DNA from: Membranipora membranacea
Taxonomy: Eukaryota; Bryozoa; Gymnolaemata; Cheilostomatida; Membraniporidae
Reading direction: 5' to 3'
Assembly (NCBI GenBank): GCA_914767715.1
Contig: OU612066.1
Span: forward strand, 11,725,001-11,789,000
Length of the DNA: 64,000 nt
Part shown: one piece after another, positions 1 to 14,791 of the stretch
Layout: each line of letters starts with the position of its first letter
Position numbering within the stretch: position 1 is the stretch's first letter
Position numbers and translations under genes: made by a program
Notes under the pieces: generated by a model
Databases searched by the model: none
Told to the model about the DNA's origin: nothing
What the model saw: only the letters and a program-made list of their open reading frames with translations

Positions 1-1574
1 AATAACTGCAACGAGGTTAAACTGACAGGACTATGAAGAATATATAGCCGACTTCTTTTGATACCAAAGGTCTGAAGAGAACCACAATATTGTCAGCTTC
101 ATATAAATATTTTATATATAGGTATAATATATAGTTGGTTTCAGAGAGAGAGAGATATGGACTTTATTTCACCGCTCAAGAAAGTACATAATACAATCAT
201 AATCAGAGCATGAGTTACATTAAAAAATTATTCGAACTGCATCAGTCGTTCTTTATAATGTCACACATACAAAATAAATCCATTTTATACACCGAATTTG
301 TAAAATATAGTATTCATAAGGCTCTGAGTTCGGTTCTTTTTGATCAGGGTGTTATGAGTTCTAGTAGAGTGCCTGTTTGTGTCTTGCCAGAGTCAGAGTT
401 AGTCAGTTAGTTAGTTAGTTAGACAGCTGTCAGAGTTTTTATATTCTTATTGCATTCAACGGAGTTACTGCTCTTCGGGGATTGTAATTTGAGATTGCAA
501 AATATTATATAGAACATGATATGATGTCAGATGACACTTTTTGCTATAATACCGGTAGCTAATTTTATTTAGAGCTCAACTAATAATAAATCATTCTTTT
601 TATTTGGTAAGCCTCCGATCACCAATTATAAATGATGATGACAATTGACAACTCATGGGCCATGGCACAATCGACTGCCAGCCAAGTTTCTGACCAGTGC
701 CTATCTTTATCAATTGTGTCCATAGACTTATTATTAAGTCTATGATTGTGTCCCACATTTCAGCCTTCACTTTGACAGGGATACCAGATTGTGCCACTGC
801 CACAAATGAATTTGAGTTATTTTTCCTTTCTAGTTTTGTTTGGACTGTCAATTGAACAGAGAGAAAGTTGTTGTTGTCAGGAGTTTAGTTTTGGATGTTA
901 ACAAGTTTTATAGTTTCCATTATAAAGTAAAAAACATCATCATTGTCACATTTGATATAATATACAGTTAAAATGCAGTGTGTTATACCGGTCCGTTAAA
1001 AAGGTCAGCTTTATATAGCAGCAAGTTAAAATTTGAACAGCTCATATAAAAATTAGAGAAACAATAATGTGGCACTATCATTGGGAAACATTCTATGAAA
1101 ATGGATGCTTCGTCTTCAAAAACTTTGTGAAACTATAATATAATCGACAACTACACTGTACAACTCCAAACACGTCCTACATCATGGTGGGGGGCGCGGA
1201 CTACCCCCACCATCCTTTGCTACAAAAATAAGATTGGCCTGATTGAAACAATAAAATGTCAGCCATATAAATGCAGTATCATAGAAAATAATGGCAAAAA
1301 TTGAGGAAAGACCCATCTGCTAGTATATAAAATTAGTACAGGTTAACTTAGCAATAAACGGGTCTTTTTTTGTGCTTCATTGACATTCATCCCAGTCAAT
1401 CTGTCAACTGAATAGCTGAAATAGCATTGCAAAACCACTGCTATAGAAAAAATGTAATGTCAGATCTGCGTCGATCCACTAACAGGTTACGGGCCGATAC
1501 AAGCAAGCCCTGAGATTGTCTACATAATTAGAACTTTAGGTTTGTTGCTATAGTGATAATAGAGCGTAGTGTTT
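1..1574. other. Gene-free stretch downstream of the nuclear receptor
   Basis: No convincing coding exon was seen on either strand. The sequence is AT-rich, with a short (GTTA)n run near 401-421. Its upper part, next to the receptor stop codon, probably holds that gene's 3' UTR on the minus strand, but I could not place a poly(A) site with confidence. Confidence 0.5.
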
Positions 1575-4500
1575 TCAGCTCTTTGCTGTGACGACAGCCA
1601 CAGGTGCTTGCTGCGCTGCCGGTTCTCGACCTGGAATATCTAGCACCTCTTTCATGAGAGGCTGAATTGTCTCGGCGTTCATGTTTAAGAATACCTGTGA
1701 TGATTCCTCATTCAGATTTCGAATGTCTGTGAGTTTCATTAAAAGTTTAGCATAGTAAATACGTGCTTTGCCGAGAGGCATTTTGCTCTCGACGTATCGT
1801 CGTAACAAGGCAGAGTACTTTTCTTGTTCTCGAGCGACGGCATCTTTCAGCTCTCTCTGTTCTAGACTCGGTCTATCAGGTGAAAAAAGTGAAATAAGCA
1901 GAAGAAAGATGAGCATCGTCTCATCAGCCTTCAGCTCCAGACTCAGAACTTTGATAAACTTCATGATATCTTCAACAAGAGAGAACTGTAGCATGGGATC
2001 GATGGCTCGCCCCGGCTGTACGTTGGGATTCTCTTTAGTGGCTGCGCTTTTGAACTGATCGAGGGTTATAGCACTAGTTTGCGGGTTATCTGTTTGCTCT
2101 AAGAATAGCTGTCGCTCTCTGTCGAATGTGAGAACAGACCTGATGATTAGAAGCTCGATAGAGCCGCCCTTGAGCAGGCAAATTTGCGCTCCCTGAGGTA
2201 GAGCTTTAAATGATTTCATCTTTTTAGCCATGTCAATAACTCGTCGGATACTGATTTCACATACATTTACCAAGTCATCAATACTGTCCTTTTGACCACC
2301 ATTGTTGGCGACAATTTCTAGTGATGTCGTGTATGAGGTTACAATGTCTTCAATCTCCCTCTGCTCTTGCTCGGTAAGGGCGACAACTTTCTCGCTGCGT
2401 CCTCCGTCGCTGCAGTTACTGCTCATATCATCGTCCATCTTATCGCTATCCTTGATCTTCCTGTAAACAAAAAACAACATCAATGATCATTCACAAACAA
2501 CTCCCTCTTCAAGCAACCACAGATAACCAAGATATCGTCTGCACTAATGCATTCACAGTATTTGTGGGAAATGAGTAAAAAAACATCTTGATTAGGACTG
2601 TTTCCATTCATTTTCTAGGATCAGATAAAAGGTGGCCAAAACTCAATGACACGAGACAAATCACCATAACATCCTGCAAAAAATATTACAGATAAAAAAG
2701 TGTCTGATCGACCCCTGGTTAACATGAACTGTGGGTATGACCCTTAATCAGTCTCGCGTGAATGCTGCTTCTATTTGCATAAATAGTAAGTGAAAACGAT
2801 GCTAGTGATAATAATGGGATATTCACATTTTCCATAATGATTAACATGAGCAATTTAGCTTATTAGCTTACAATTATCATCAACAAAAACTCAGTAAAAT
2901 CTGCTTTCCTGGATTGCATTCGAAATCATCCATGTCAAAGGGCTGGTATTTTTATTCATGCAAAACTGATGTCAGCTCAAAGTGAAAGGCTGGGTAAGGA
3001 ATTTGACAGAGTGCATATTATTCCTAAACTCTATCGCAATAATGATGAATCCCTAAAAGAAGGCACATTTTAATCCAAATAGAGTTTTGGTTGTTATTCT
3101 GATTTGATAGCTTTCTGTATCACATTTTGAGTGCAAAAATACACATTTTTGTGTTAAATTACCAACTTTCTGACAATTCCATTTCCAGATAATTACAGAA
3201 TAATTATGGTTTTATCAGATGTATCAATCAGACAATTTTCATGTAAATTACATTAAAAAGGTAGGATCTCTATATGTTTATGGTGGGGGCTCATTAAAAA
3301 ATCCATTTTGTCAGTGCAAAGATGCACTAAAAATCAGCAAACTGATAAATACACAGATTTTCTCTCTTCTTTTATGATGGGTACTTTGATGAATTATGGC
3401 AGCTCTGGCATGTCCTGTGGTTATGTCAACAGTCAGCGTTAGAAGTCTCGATTCAGATCCACTGATTGCAGACCGACAGCACAGATGTGGGAAAATATGA
3501 TTTGAGCTAAACCACCATGTTATCAGGGAAATGGTATTTGATACACTGCTTGACCAAAACTGAATAAATAATGAGAGTCTTGATAAGGTTACAGGTGGTC
3601 CCAGTCCCATTAACTTTTTAGACACTACCTTGTTGCATATTTTAGATGTTAAAGTTGACCTAAACAATGGAGACCAATTTTTTACCTGTTTTCCTCGATT
3701 TTCTGTCGTTTTCGAGATTTTTCTTCTTCTGTTAGTATATACTCTTTCCTCATACCGATGTCGAAGCATTTTTTCAGCCGACATCTTTTACAGAATCTTC
3801 TATTGGAGACGTCCATTCGACAGTTCTCATCGTATGGACATTTAAAATACTCCTGTGGATTAAAAAAGTACACAGCTCGATAAATCAGACTGAATTGTGT
3901 AGGCAGTAAGTTGCTCAACACCAAAGTTCAGACCATGACCTTCAGCTCTCAATCAGACAGAGAACCAAGGACGCTCAGACGATTCATTTGGGCCAAATGT
4001 CTCTCAAAGAACAATGTACTCTCAGCGCATTTCAATTCACCATATTTTAATAAGACTCTGACAGGCATCTTTCATTTCTAAACCACAGAATGTGACATCG
4101 AAGCACAGATGCTATGGAGCAGCTGATCAGCTGAAATGTGAAAATGAATTAGAAGCTCTACAGTAACGTTTTTTTTTTATTTTATAAAAAATGAGCTTTT
4201 GCACTGAATACTTATGTTTGAAGATTAGTCAAGAACATGGGATAAAATTAATGGCCATGCAGATTTATTGGTAGATTACCACAATGGGTCATTAGCGATT
4301 TCCATTATTTATCATTTTCTTGACTTCTTCATCGAGGTAAGCTGCTCAAAATGAGCCCAGATTCTTTCTTTTTTCCATCGCTGATCAGAGATCAATCAGA
4401 TTGGTGGCACATAAAGTTGGCTAAGATATGAAAATTTTCCAAACGATCCGATTTTAGTAAAACTTATGCTTGTGGAAAGTAACTTGGTAGCTAACTCACC

Positions 4501-7500
4501 AGTCCTTTTGGGGCATTTCGCCTGAAGAAAGCTTTGCAAGATTCGCAGGAGATAGCATCAAAATTGTAGCCTAAGGCCCTATCTCCACATACGCCGCAAT
4601 ATTTGTCCTCTTTTACGCGCCCCCTCTGTCTCATCGGGTCATTTACATTTACAGAGCCCAACATTGGGGACTGCACTCCGCCTGGTGATGGCTCTTGTTC
4701 CATCTTCATGAACACGCTCTCCCACAATGCATGCAGTCCTGTAAACAAAACAGACAACAATATAATATTCAGCTATGATCACTGAGAAAGAGGGAGAGTA
4801 GGGCCTCCAAAATTGTCTCCTTGCAGTTGAGTTTCTACCTACGATGACAAAATGAAAACAAGTTTCCGGAATTGATCCCAAGTATTTGCTTCACATTAGA
4901 TACATTAGGTTTGAATTTAATGTAAAATTCCTTAGCAGAATAATATTGACGAAAGGAATTGTAGCATTTCGGTATGGCACTTGTTAAGGCTTGGAAGAAT
5001 TACATAAAGTTTCACAGCTCTAGCATAGTGTGTGAATGATTTTTTTAGGTTTGCACCGAATGGCCTCAGCGCTAAGTGACAAAATATGTGCATTAATAGC
5101 ATACAGAGCCTTTTGCAAAGTTAAGCAAGGTCCACTGACTTAGCATATTACCCTAGATAATACTTGAATAATCAGAGGAAAATATTCTGAATCACCACCC
5201 AAGTTAGAATCTATTCAACCCTGTAAAAACATCCAAGTTTGTACGCAGCTTAATGGCTGTGAGCTATTGAATGAAAGATAATGTTTGAATAGTGAGTTTG
5301 ATGAGGCGAATTTGAGGGAAGTCCGGCATGAAATCTTTACTATGCTCCTCATGAGAATGTTTTCACTCTCAGGCAGCAAACTAAATAACATCTAATATCA
5401 ACAACCAACCATGATTCAGCTCATAATAGCAGCATTCTCGATGTTTGGTAGCAGTGCCAAAGGTCGATTCCGGCAAGATTCCACCCAAGATGATGTGGAA
5501 GAATGACTATCAAAATAATACTACTGCCTCACTTTTTACACAAACAAAATCTGCGGCCAACCAAATTCACTTTCATAACCTAGATGGGGTTTTTATGATA
5601 ATGCCTGTATTTTGAAAACCACACCAACCTAAATCCTGACAAATTGCTAAGTAATATGTTACATAAATGAGACATAAAAACTTCCAGAAATCGTTGATTG
5701 GTACAGGCAAGACTGTGCCGTAATCGTAAACAAAATGATGCAACTATACAACAACAATTCCATTATTGGTGAATATGGAAACCAATGATGAGAGATAAAT
5801 ATTGTTTACTACGAAAGTCTGACTGAAGTGAAAGTCACTCGATGACTAATAAGTACGAACCAGGATCAGTTGAGTTTTGTTGTTGAGACATTGGGTGATG
5901 ATGATGTGAGTGGGGTCCTGATGGATTTTTATATATCAGTCCTTGGTGATGAGGATCACCATAGTTAAGGCACATCATACTGAAATCTGCTTCTATATCT
6001 TTTGCTTCCAGCTCAAAAGTTTGAATGAAGTCAGACTTGAGGATGATGCTGTTAGATGAAGAGAGAGCTGAGAGAGCAACCACAAGACAGGTTGATGATC
6101 AGTCACCAATTAGTAGAAGCCACCACAAGAGAAAGTCTTTATACTAGAATCTTGGAGCTGCAGAACCGCACAACAAAGAAGACGTCTAGCCTGTTCAGCC
6201 AACCATTGCAGAATGATATGGACCTTCCCTTGTAACAGCTTATTAATAACCAGTTAAAGAGGGTAGCACCTAACATGATAATTAATTTCACACCAACTAT
6301 TACAGAAATGGCCAACAAGTGCACTGGCATATAATTATCTAGCCAATTGGCAATGAGTAAGCCCGCAGTCAAATATAAACATTAAAACACGAGCACGCAA
6401 TTCTAAAATAGGTAATAGGCTCATTACACAAATAATTGTAGGTTGTAGCGCATGCTCTCATCAAATTCCGGACAATATTATTTGGCTTGAAGCGATGAAT
6501 CTGTACGTAAAGTCAGAACACTGGTCTCAATTAACTGGCTGGTGTTAAAAGGCGAGAAATGAAAACATTTTCAAACAACCTCAATCTCCCTAATCAAAAC
6601 AGTGCAGTTTGAATTAACAATATTGATTGTGGGAGAACTAAAAAATTCAGCTCAATAACCAATCCAAAAGGGAATATAGAGAACACAATTAGATAATAGA
6701 AAATGTCAATGGCTTATGTTTTCCAATCAATGAGTCAAGGTATTGCAGCAGCAACCAACAAAACATGAATCGGCAGGTAGAATTCTATAGCAATCAATGC
6801 AGCCTTCGGGCTTCAATACACCTATACTGGCCTCACTGTACTCTATGCTTACATAGAGCAAAGGTGATAGGTCACATGCCAAGGGTTACTTAGTGCAAAA
6901 CAACAAAGCTTGTGTAAACACATATTGAGCTAAGGAATAGCCGTAGCAGCGCTGCTCTGCACTCCGATAATACCTTGCCCGTGTCATACTTGAATCCAAA
7001 AAGCAAGTAAACTGACCGTGCCAAAACGCTTATCAGTCGATCTAGAGTAGCCACTTACAGACAGGGAGGCTCCAAACTTTACTGATTATGAGTAAATAGA
7101 GCCGCAGCACAGGCAGAAGCCTTCAGCTCTAATGAGGATGAAGTGATGCTTATGAATTATCATCTCTCGTCTCTCCACCTGTACGGCCTCTCTCAATGTT
7201 TGGAGAGATATCATATAATCTGATAAACAAACCCTCCTCATGCATAACTTAATGATGATTAGACGACGACTGTCAGCGAGCGCTATCAAGGGCCAAGAGT
7301 CGAGTGTTTGGAGTATGGAATGATCAAAAACCGCTCAAATACATTCAAACTGAGAAACAAAGGAAATAATATCACCATGAGGTTCAATGTATTCCCGGCA
7401 TCATCAACAGACAAAAGTCTAATAATGATACAAACGATACATTATACCCAACAGATAGAAGGGCAGACGTAGATATAAGGTCTTCCTTTGTTCAATGACA

Positions 7501-7987
7501 AATCAGCAATCAGCATCACCAAAACCTTGAGACAATCAAAGATATGTGTAAACCTCCGATGCGATTCTACAGTGCAACAGGTTGTTTGTTAGATGACAAA
7601 TCCAATAACTTCCAAATGTTAGATACTTTGTACATTGTCTAACTGCCAAACATGCTCACAAGCAGATTCTCAAAAGACAGACAAATACCTTGAAACACAA
7701 CCCGCATCTCACAGAGCCAAAGGAATGGTCGAGCATCTATGTAAAGGATAGAAATAGCAGTGATGTATAATACACAATCTTACCCATCATCTCGTCGCCG
7801 TTGTTGTTTTGGTGAGAAGCTGCTGTGATGTGGGTTGGGGCAGTGTAATGGTGATGGCCTGTTAACTGAGCAGTATAACTTCCACCACCATTCACCCCTA
7901 GATGCTCGGTATAGTCGTCCAGCTTTGAAAGCCGGGTAGTAATCCTTCCTAAATCCGCCGTTGTTAGACTTTCAGTTTCCAACCACA
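1575..7987 (-). CDS. HR96/NR1J-like nuclear receptor, 5' end not found
   Basis: Ligand-regulated transcription factor of the nucleus. The exons I can join are 7987-7784, 6067-5861, 4738-4500, 3852-3686 and 2460-1575 (567 codons including the stop), and phases agree at every junction. The DNA-binding domain is split over exons 4738-4500 and 3852-3686. The first zinc finger contains CGVCGD and ends in the P-box ESCKA ([10 protein letters not shown]); the second has KCPYDENC and [14 protein letters not shown]. From family knowledge, an ESCKA P-box is characteristic of insect HR96 and nematode DAF-12/NHR-8 (NR1J). The last exon carries the hinge and ligand-binding domain, with a helix 3-5 signature ([16 protein letters not shown]) and a C-terminal AF-2-like PLMKEVLDI. 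The first two exons give a His/Gln-rich N-terminal region. No ATG precedes exon 7987-7784, so an upstream exon must supply the start; the exon begins with TG, so an upstream A would make a split ATG. Subfamily assignment is firm at the DBD; the ligand is unknown. Confidence 0.88.
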
Positions 7988-10900
7988 CTGCCAATGATTA
8001 CAACTTCTCCTCTCAGTCTCAAAATGTCCACAAAACTAATGTAATACTGTCACATCAAACCTCAAAGATCCAAAATGCCTGCCGCCCTTCAATATCTAAA
8101 TGCCAGTGTCAAGTGATATTTGATGGTCTCGGTTGAGTAGCCGTGGGCTAAGCCTGTACAGCGTGAACGTTCAAGTGCTTGTGTGAGAGCTACAAACGAA
8201 ACTGCACCGAGTGACCTGCACTCAATAACCCGACCATAACTCGACTGAGATGATTGGTGAATAATTACAACAATGCTGCAATACAAAGAGGTACAATACA
8301 TACACCGAGGCATTGAATTTTATTGGCAAGTCAAAGATCAAACATTATTCTCTTATTATAATATAAAAAGAGCAACCTATATAAATATTATAGTTGCGTG
8401 AATAGCATGTGAAAGCTGAGCACTAGCCTCAATGTAACCAAAGAGATCAGCGGGCACATTTCTAAAGATAGGGTGGTCTTCATATTCCGAGGTGCCAACA
8501 ATCTGCCTTATCTGTATATTGATCTTATTTCATTACTATTATACTGTATATTAGATACAGAAGATTGAAATACAGATATGTAAAAACATCCTTTAGCGTC
8601 CTTTCATCTTTCATTAGATCAAACTTTCTATGGCAATTATGATTCATCTTTTTACAAAATAAAATGACTGAAATACCAAACTTGAACTTACGCTGACAGC
8701 TGAGTTCACAGGTTGACAAAAACAAGTGACTGCTGTTATGCAAGTTGATAGTCTTATTTTTTGTCTCATTAATAATTTCCAACCCAACAAGTCATAATAA
8801 AATATTGATGGATGAAATCGAATGAGTTTTTTTAGCTACATGTGTGTCTATAGAAGCTATTATTCTGCGTGGTTTGTTCGTTGTTTTCGGTTGGTTACTC
8901 AAATCAATACACCTCTGGTAAAAATTAATCAGCCATTTGCTGGAATTCAAAAAGTCTACTGTTCCCTGGAGGCGTCAGGCGCTTTTTATTTTCTACATAT
9001 ACAAAACTAAGAAATACACAAGCGAGTTGAAATTCCATAAATCATAGAAAAGCATTACAATTTTAGACAATACTGCAAACAGTATAAAAGAGACACAATA
9101 AGAAAGGAATCCCGAGGGTGGCCAGTGTTTCTCTACTACATGTTTTATCTTTTTCAATAAGGCGGAAAACTGGTAATCGAACCGTAGTGTATAATGGGAC
9201 CACCAGTATGTTTCCTACACTGTGTCACCGGCTGAGGTCATATGTCCGCCTCCGCGGCCGACAGTGGTGTCAACATAAAACTCGGTACCAAAAGGAGGTT
9301 AATTAATTTGAATTTGAAACTTCCATGATGTTAATCACGTCCAGGTAACTGTGTGAAGTAACTTTGCTGTCAGCTGCTTTGAGTTCACACTGAGGGGTAC
9401 GGCGACAAAATTGCTCAATAAATGACATCACTCGAAAACTGTGAAATACGACAGTAGTGATAAATAACTGAGTTAATGACTGCGGTATCATATTTAAGGG
9501 AGCAATATTGAGGCTGATTAGAGATTATATCCGAGTCAGTAGCAGCTTACGCCATCACCCTTCAGACAGTATCTGTAGAACCTAAACCCATCTAAACTAG
9601 CAAAGAGAAATAAAAATAACACACTTCTTGTCTGTCGATACAGCAAATGTCCCTCTATTAGACACTAGAGAGCGAGCAATAAGTTGTTACAGGACGATGA
9701 AATAGAGGAGGGAGGGCAGGGGGGAGTAGAGCCATGATCCTATGACGAGTGGAGTTGTCTATTTCTCAGATCTTGTATTCTAGTGTTGTCATTGAGTCAT
9801 TACTTCGCAAGAATGACGTATTAAAATGTCCCTTTGTAATCCCTATGCATCATATCAGGCAGACCATAACTCATCCTCAGTAGGCCAGTTGTTAACGCTA
9901 ATCCAAGCTTTACATTTCTTTTAATTATGCAAAAGACTGCAGATTTTCCACCAAATATTGCGCCATGCCATTTTTTAAGAGCTACCCTGAATAAACTTGA
10001 ATCTAACAACAGAATCTGTATCTGAATGCCTCCTGGCCATTTTCCATACTCAATAGCGCAATATTGGGTTAAGAGATTAGCGTAAATTTCTCTGCAGAGT
10101 TTTAAGTGGATAAGTTAGTTTTGGATTTCTTTTCACACCGGCCATAAATTGAGCCAGCAGCAGTACAGCTTGTCAATACTGTTTGTTGCGTTCTTTAGAA
10201 TTCTGAACTGGCTCGAAGGCAAACAAGGCAACAATAGGTCCTAATGAAGTTTTGAGTGTTTTTGAGTGTCTTCAAACGAACACTCCACCTTTATCTCACT
10301 ATTCTTTCTTAAAATTGTGGATTAAAGAGTGTTTTGTATTATTTTGAAGCTCCCTTAGGAAGCAACTGTCATCTGAATAGCTGCGTCTTGTCTCATGTTG
10401 TGTCAAAACCAGAGAGTGAACAGCAAGCTGCTCTGTTGCTGCTTAGTCACTTATGAGTGAAAATTTCCTTCTTTTGACAAAATATTTGGCACACCACCGA
10501 CACCACATCAATATACTAACTGCATTATTGTTGTTTGTTTGCTTTGTTTTGTTTACATTGAAATATCCAAGTCAATGAGTGCAAACTGAGTTAAGCCAAT
10601 GGCAGCAAAATATCACCTAATGGCCTACACGCAACCAAAAAGGTTTCGGTATTATTGACAGAAGCAAGAGAATTGGGGTGATAGAGCACTTAGTAGGCAG
10701 CATGTATGAAATGTTTTAGGTGCATTTTACAACCATAAAATGTCATCTCCATGCCACCAAGCTTCAACACGCAATCACTGACACAGTTTGTTCAGCTGTT
10801 TCAACGATTGTGTAGGTACCCGTGATAAGGTAGAGAGTCTCAAGATTCTTTATGGAAAAACTAGGACTGCTGCCTGGTCTGTAACAGGGCAATGCCCTGT

Positions 10901-13900
10901 GTGGGTGGTACAGAGCAACACCTGGGTTATAACAGTCAGTCCAGGGTTCAGTTGAACCCCTCATGGAAAATTGACTGAATATGATAGACTGATATGATAG
11001 TGTGAGAACAACTTGACATCAGCAGGAGTGCAGCGTGTCAATTTAGGACTGAACAATATGCTGATGGATTTGGCGAAAATAAGTGTATCGAAAGTCACCA
11101 TTCTAATACCATACCAGCTACAGAAGCAAATTTATATTTATAAATAGTGCAAAACAGTGTTACCAGCATCTAAAGTTCTGTCTCTGGAAATCCAATAAGT
11201 CAATGCACAAACTTTCAGCCAGTGCAGTTAGTGAAATTCGCCAGTTTGTATGGAGCAGAAAGTGGAGGATTTCTCTAAAAGAGAATAGGATTAGGCAGAG
11301 TTGCAACAGAGCGGAGATGGTAGTCATTTATCATCCATCTTTCAAAGCTATAACTCCTATCCAGCTAATTGATCATAAGATAAAGGTGTCAAAAGTAAAG
11401 ACTGATAATAAGTACATTATGCAGTGTTCAGACAGCCATCCATATCAACCAGGGTGTAACCTCTAGCCGAGTACGGGTACTTCAGACCAATGGCAAAAAC
11501 TTGTGAAAAAGAATGTACGTCAGAGCTCTGGCCACTGTCACGGAAAATGTGAAATCTAATTCAAATGACGAAGAAATAGAACATTTCCACCAATTATGTG
11601 GATCTGACGGAAGAATAAATTGCGGAAAATCACACAAATGTGTAGGCCGTCATCTCGACTTGAGTTCATGAGCTAGACTTTTGAACTCAGTGCATATGTA
11701 TCTGGCTCAGTTGCACAACTGCTGGAGTTATCTATGGGAAGGAAGGAAACGCTGGTGGTTTTCAAAATTAGCACACTACAGACCACCGATCATAACCACA
11801 CCACATCATGTCATGTAACGACCACAGTGTGCAAAAAACAAAGGTGAAGTCAACTATCAGCCACTGATTCTATTGTGGCAACATTTAGACCTCAATAGCA
11901 ACATTAGGGTACATTTACCAGTGGTGGCCTCCAAATCTCCTTTCAATTAATACAACTCAGCCCATCCATGAATCCACCGAATCTCATAGCAAGGAAGCTC
12001 ATAAATGGAGTTTTAGTGGTTCATTATGAATCTGTTCTGGCCAAGCTTAATTTGAAAGTTACAACTTTGTCTTATCTGTCAGGAAATCCAGGAGTGAATG
12101 AGGCATGAAGTGGACAAGAAGCTTAGACTAGTGACACTGCCAAATTCGGCAATGATGACTTTCACGCCTTTTGGACCTGCAGAAGGTTGACATTTGAATA
12201 CCTGAAGGTTTTCAGTTCCTTGTTGCAACTTATCTCTGGTTCTGATGAGAGTGTTTTCATGTATTATTTAGTCAATTTTTCCGCTGCTTCTTTTGGCGGT
12301 CAAATATTGTAGACAATATTTTACTGCCCAAAAATAGTCTTAGGTAGATTTGCTGAGTTGACAACTAACAAGCCCAACTTCCAGTTTCGGAAACTGGTAG
12401 CCTCTAAGTAATAAAAAAAAATTAGTAGGCCTAATGAAAGTGATATTTTACAGTTGATTATAGAAAAAAAACGATGGTAATTATTCTGAAGGTGATGCAA
12501 TAGAAGTCAAGCGCATAATCCTGTTGCTATCATGGGGCATGAATAGGTGAATGAAGAATATTAATGGAAGCACGGGCTGAAGTTGTAGATTTTGATGGTC
12601 AAGTTGCTCAGAACATTAACCATGATCAAATGCTATCTGATCTGATCCGGACAACGTAACTTGACATAATTTAGATATAAATATCCAGCAATGCTGACAC
12701 CTTACATCGCATTGAAATGAATTATATGCTGGCAGTGGTTGCGTGTATTGGTGAATGCAGTATATAAAGGCTACCACCATTCCATATACTTGGAAAACCG
12801 CTGCGTGTCTAAGCTCCGGGCTTCCAGTATGTTCTATTTAGACAGCTACAGTTCGGTCTAAGTTCAATGATTGCAAAATACCTCTTGTTAGATCCGGTTA
12901 TGGTTAAGGTGAGAAGAATTTTTATTTCAGGTATAAAGCACAGCCAATGGCCTGTATTTGTGAGGTATTATGTGCCATTTAGGTTGACAATTAACGCTGG
13001 ACTGCCCTACATTATAATATGAGGAATTCAAGTCATACAAAAAAGTCAGGGATCCGCATCTAATATACATTAGATATGCACTAATGGCTGACTTCCTTAC
13101 ATTTCAACATTTCAATGACAAATGGCGTTTGTATAGCTACCTTTGCCTCGAGCGCTTGTAGTTTCATTTACATCATGCTTCTGAGTCAGGTAATACAAGC
13201 TGAACAAGTGTCCAAGACAGAGGGCGGTTATTGGTTACCCACAATATCCAATGATTGTTTTAATTACATAAACCATTGAGCATGGCGTTGATACGAAAAC
13301 TGCTCTGTCACCGGGGCCAGGATCCCAGAAGTTGCTCATTAATGAACGTGCGAAAATTGGCAAGAGTTAGGATGTCAAATTTGGCATACCCAAGGTCAGA
13401 TTCAAAGATGAGTGAACTAATTGAATGGTCCATTAGCCTAGTTGATTTTATGAGCCAGTAGCATTCTAAGTAATGCATTCCTTCGACCACATTCCATGAA
13501 TTGCCCACTATATATCTCTCACCTGCGGGGTTGTAGTCCATTACTGTTCTTGGGCCAATGTGTTCAATTCCTGATTCTTAGACTCTTCTGCTTGCAAAAA
13601 TCTTTTAATCTGAAAAAAAAATGTTCCTCAATGGATTAAATACATAAACAAAATGGTAAGGGCATGGTTTTGTCTCACAGCAGGGTGAGCCAAAGCGCAT
13701 ATGATGATGAGATAAGATCAATAACACATTATATCACAGCACAGTTTTGAAACACTTCTATCAAGGGTAGCAGTCTTTCAAACCTCTGAACATCAGCACT
13801 AGCTGAGCTACTAGCTAAACAACAGGTCCATGTGCCAGCAGGTCTAACCAAAGAGACCTGATGGTCAACTCTACTCATCCGTCATCTTTCATCGTTGAGT

Positions 13901-14791
13901 TCATTTAGGTTCTTGTTGTTCTTACTCATAAAGACTTAGGTCATATGTTCACCAACCAATTTGACCAAAGCGTCCTTTTTATTCAGTCCACAGGTTTGCT
14001 GCTACTGCTAGACAAGGGTCTCAGTCCATTATGTTATTCTTATTGTTTGACTGGCACCCACCTTTGCCTTGGTTTTTGTCATTATGCTGATAGCCATGAT
14101 ATGGGGGCAGGGCAGTCAAGCAAGGTCATAGGCTTTTTCTGCAGAAGACCTGTCTGCTCCAGTCCTTGTCTTTCCATTTTTGGCCAATTAATCACAACAA
14201 TGTTGAGGTTCAGTCAGTGATCTTCGAAGAATCCTGATGATGTGACTGTCACTTGGGAATGTTAGTAAACATAATCAATGATGAAACATACAACTTACAG
14301 TTCATATATGATGTTGTTGAGAAAGTGGTGCAGATGAGGCTACACAAGCCTGGTTTTGTGTTAGGTAGGACTGGGAGCTCTTTACTTGAGGGCCAAGTAT
14401 ATTCCTAACCTTCATCACAGGTTGTTTAGAACAGGAAACAGGCAACTGAAATTATTTTAGCTAAAATTCCAGTAGTAAAATCCATCAAAACTTAGTGAAA
14501 TTTCGTTATAGCCTTTATAATTTATCAATCCTTTTATTTAGGATCTAAGGCTTGTATTTAGTGGTGAGGCCTTACAAACAAGTACTGATTTACGTGTGGA
14601 GGGAAGCCAATCCACCCAGCCTCACAGCTAGTTCCTGGGCCGTTCTAGCAGCTCAACTATTTTGTGTTCTCATAAATTTCATGTGTGATAATTTTTTATC
14701 ACAACTAGTTATAGCCTTCTTATTGCAGCCAAGTTCTCCTTGTTGCAGCTTTGCAAGCACTTATAATACATACTCATATCCCGGAACTGTC
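7988..14791. other. Long gene-free stretch between nuclear receptor and TSR3
   Basis: I see no exon with recognisable homology and no open frame that looks coding. It should contain the missing 5' exon(s) and promoter of the minus-strand nuclear receptor, and the promoter of the plus-strand TSR3 near its right end. An isolated TATA-like TATATAAAGG occurs at 12761-12770 on the plus strand, with no gene attached. A small CAGGGCAATGCCCTG palindrome lies near 10886-10900. Confidence 0.5.

Noticed and set aside
3311-3924. Antisense and out-of-frame open frames over the receptor's second zinc finger
   Set aside because: Only the frame with [14 protein letters not shown] is consistent with splice phases; the others are shadows.
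12761-12770. TATA box on the plus strand (TATATAAAGG)
   Set aside because: No exon or gene follows within 2 kb that could be tied to it; AT-rich DNA yields such words by chance.
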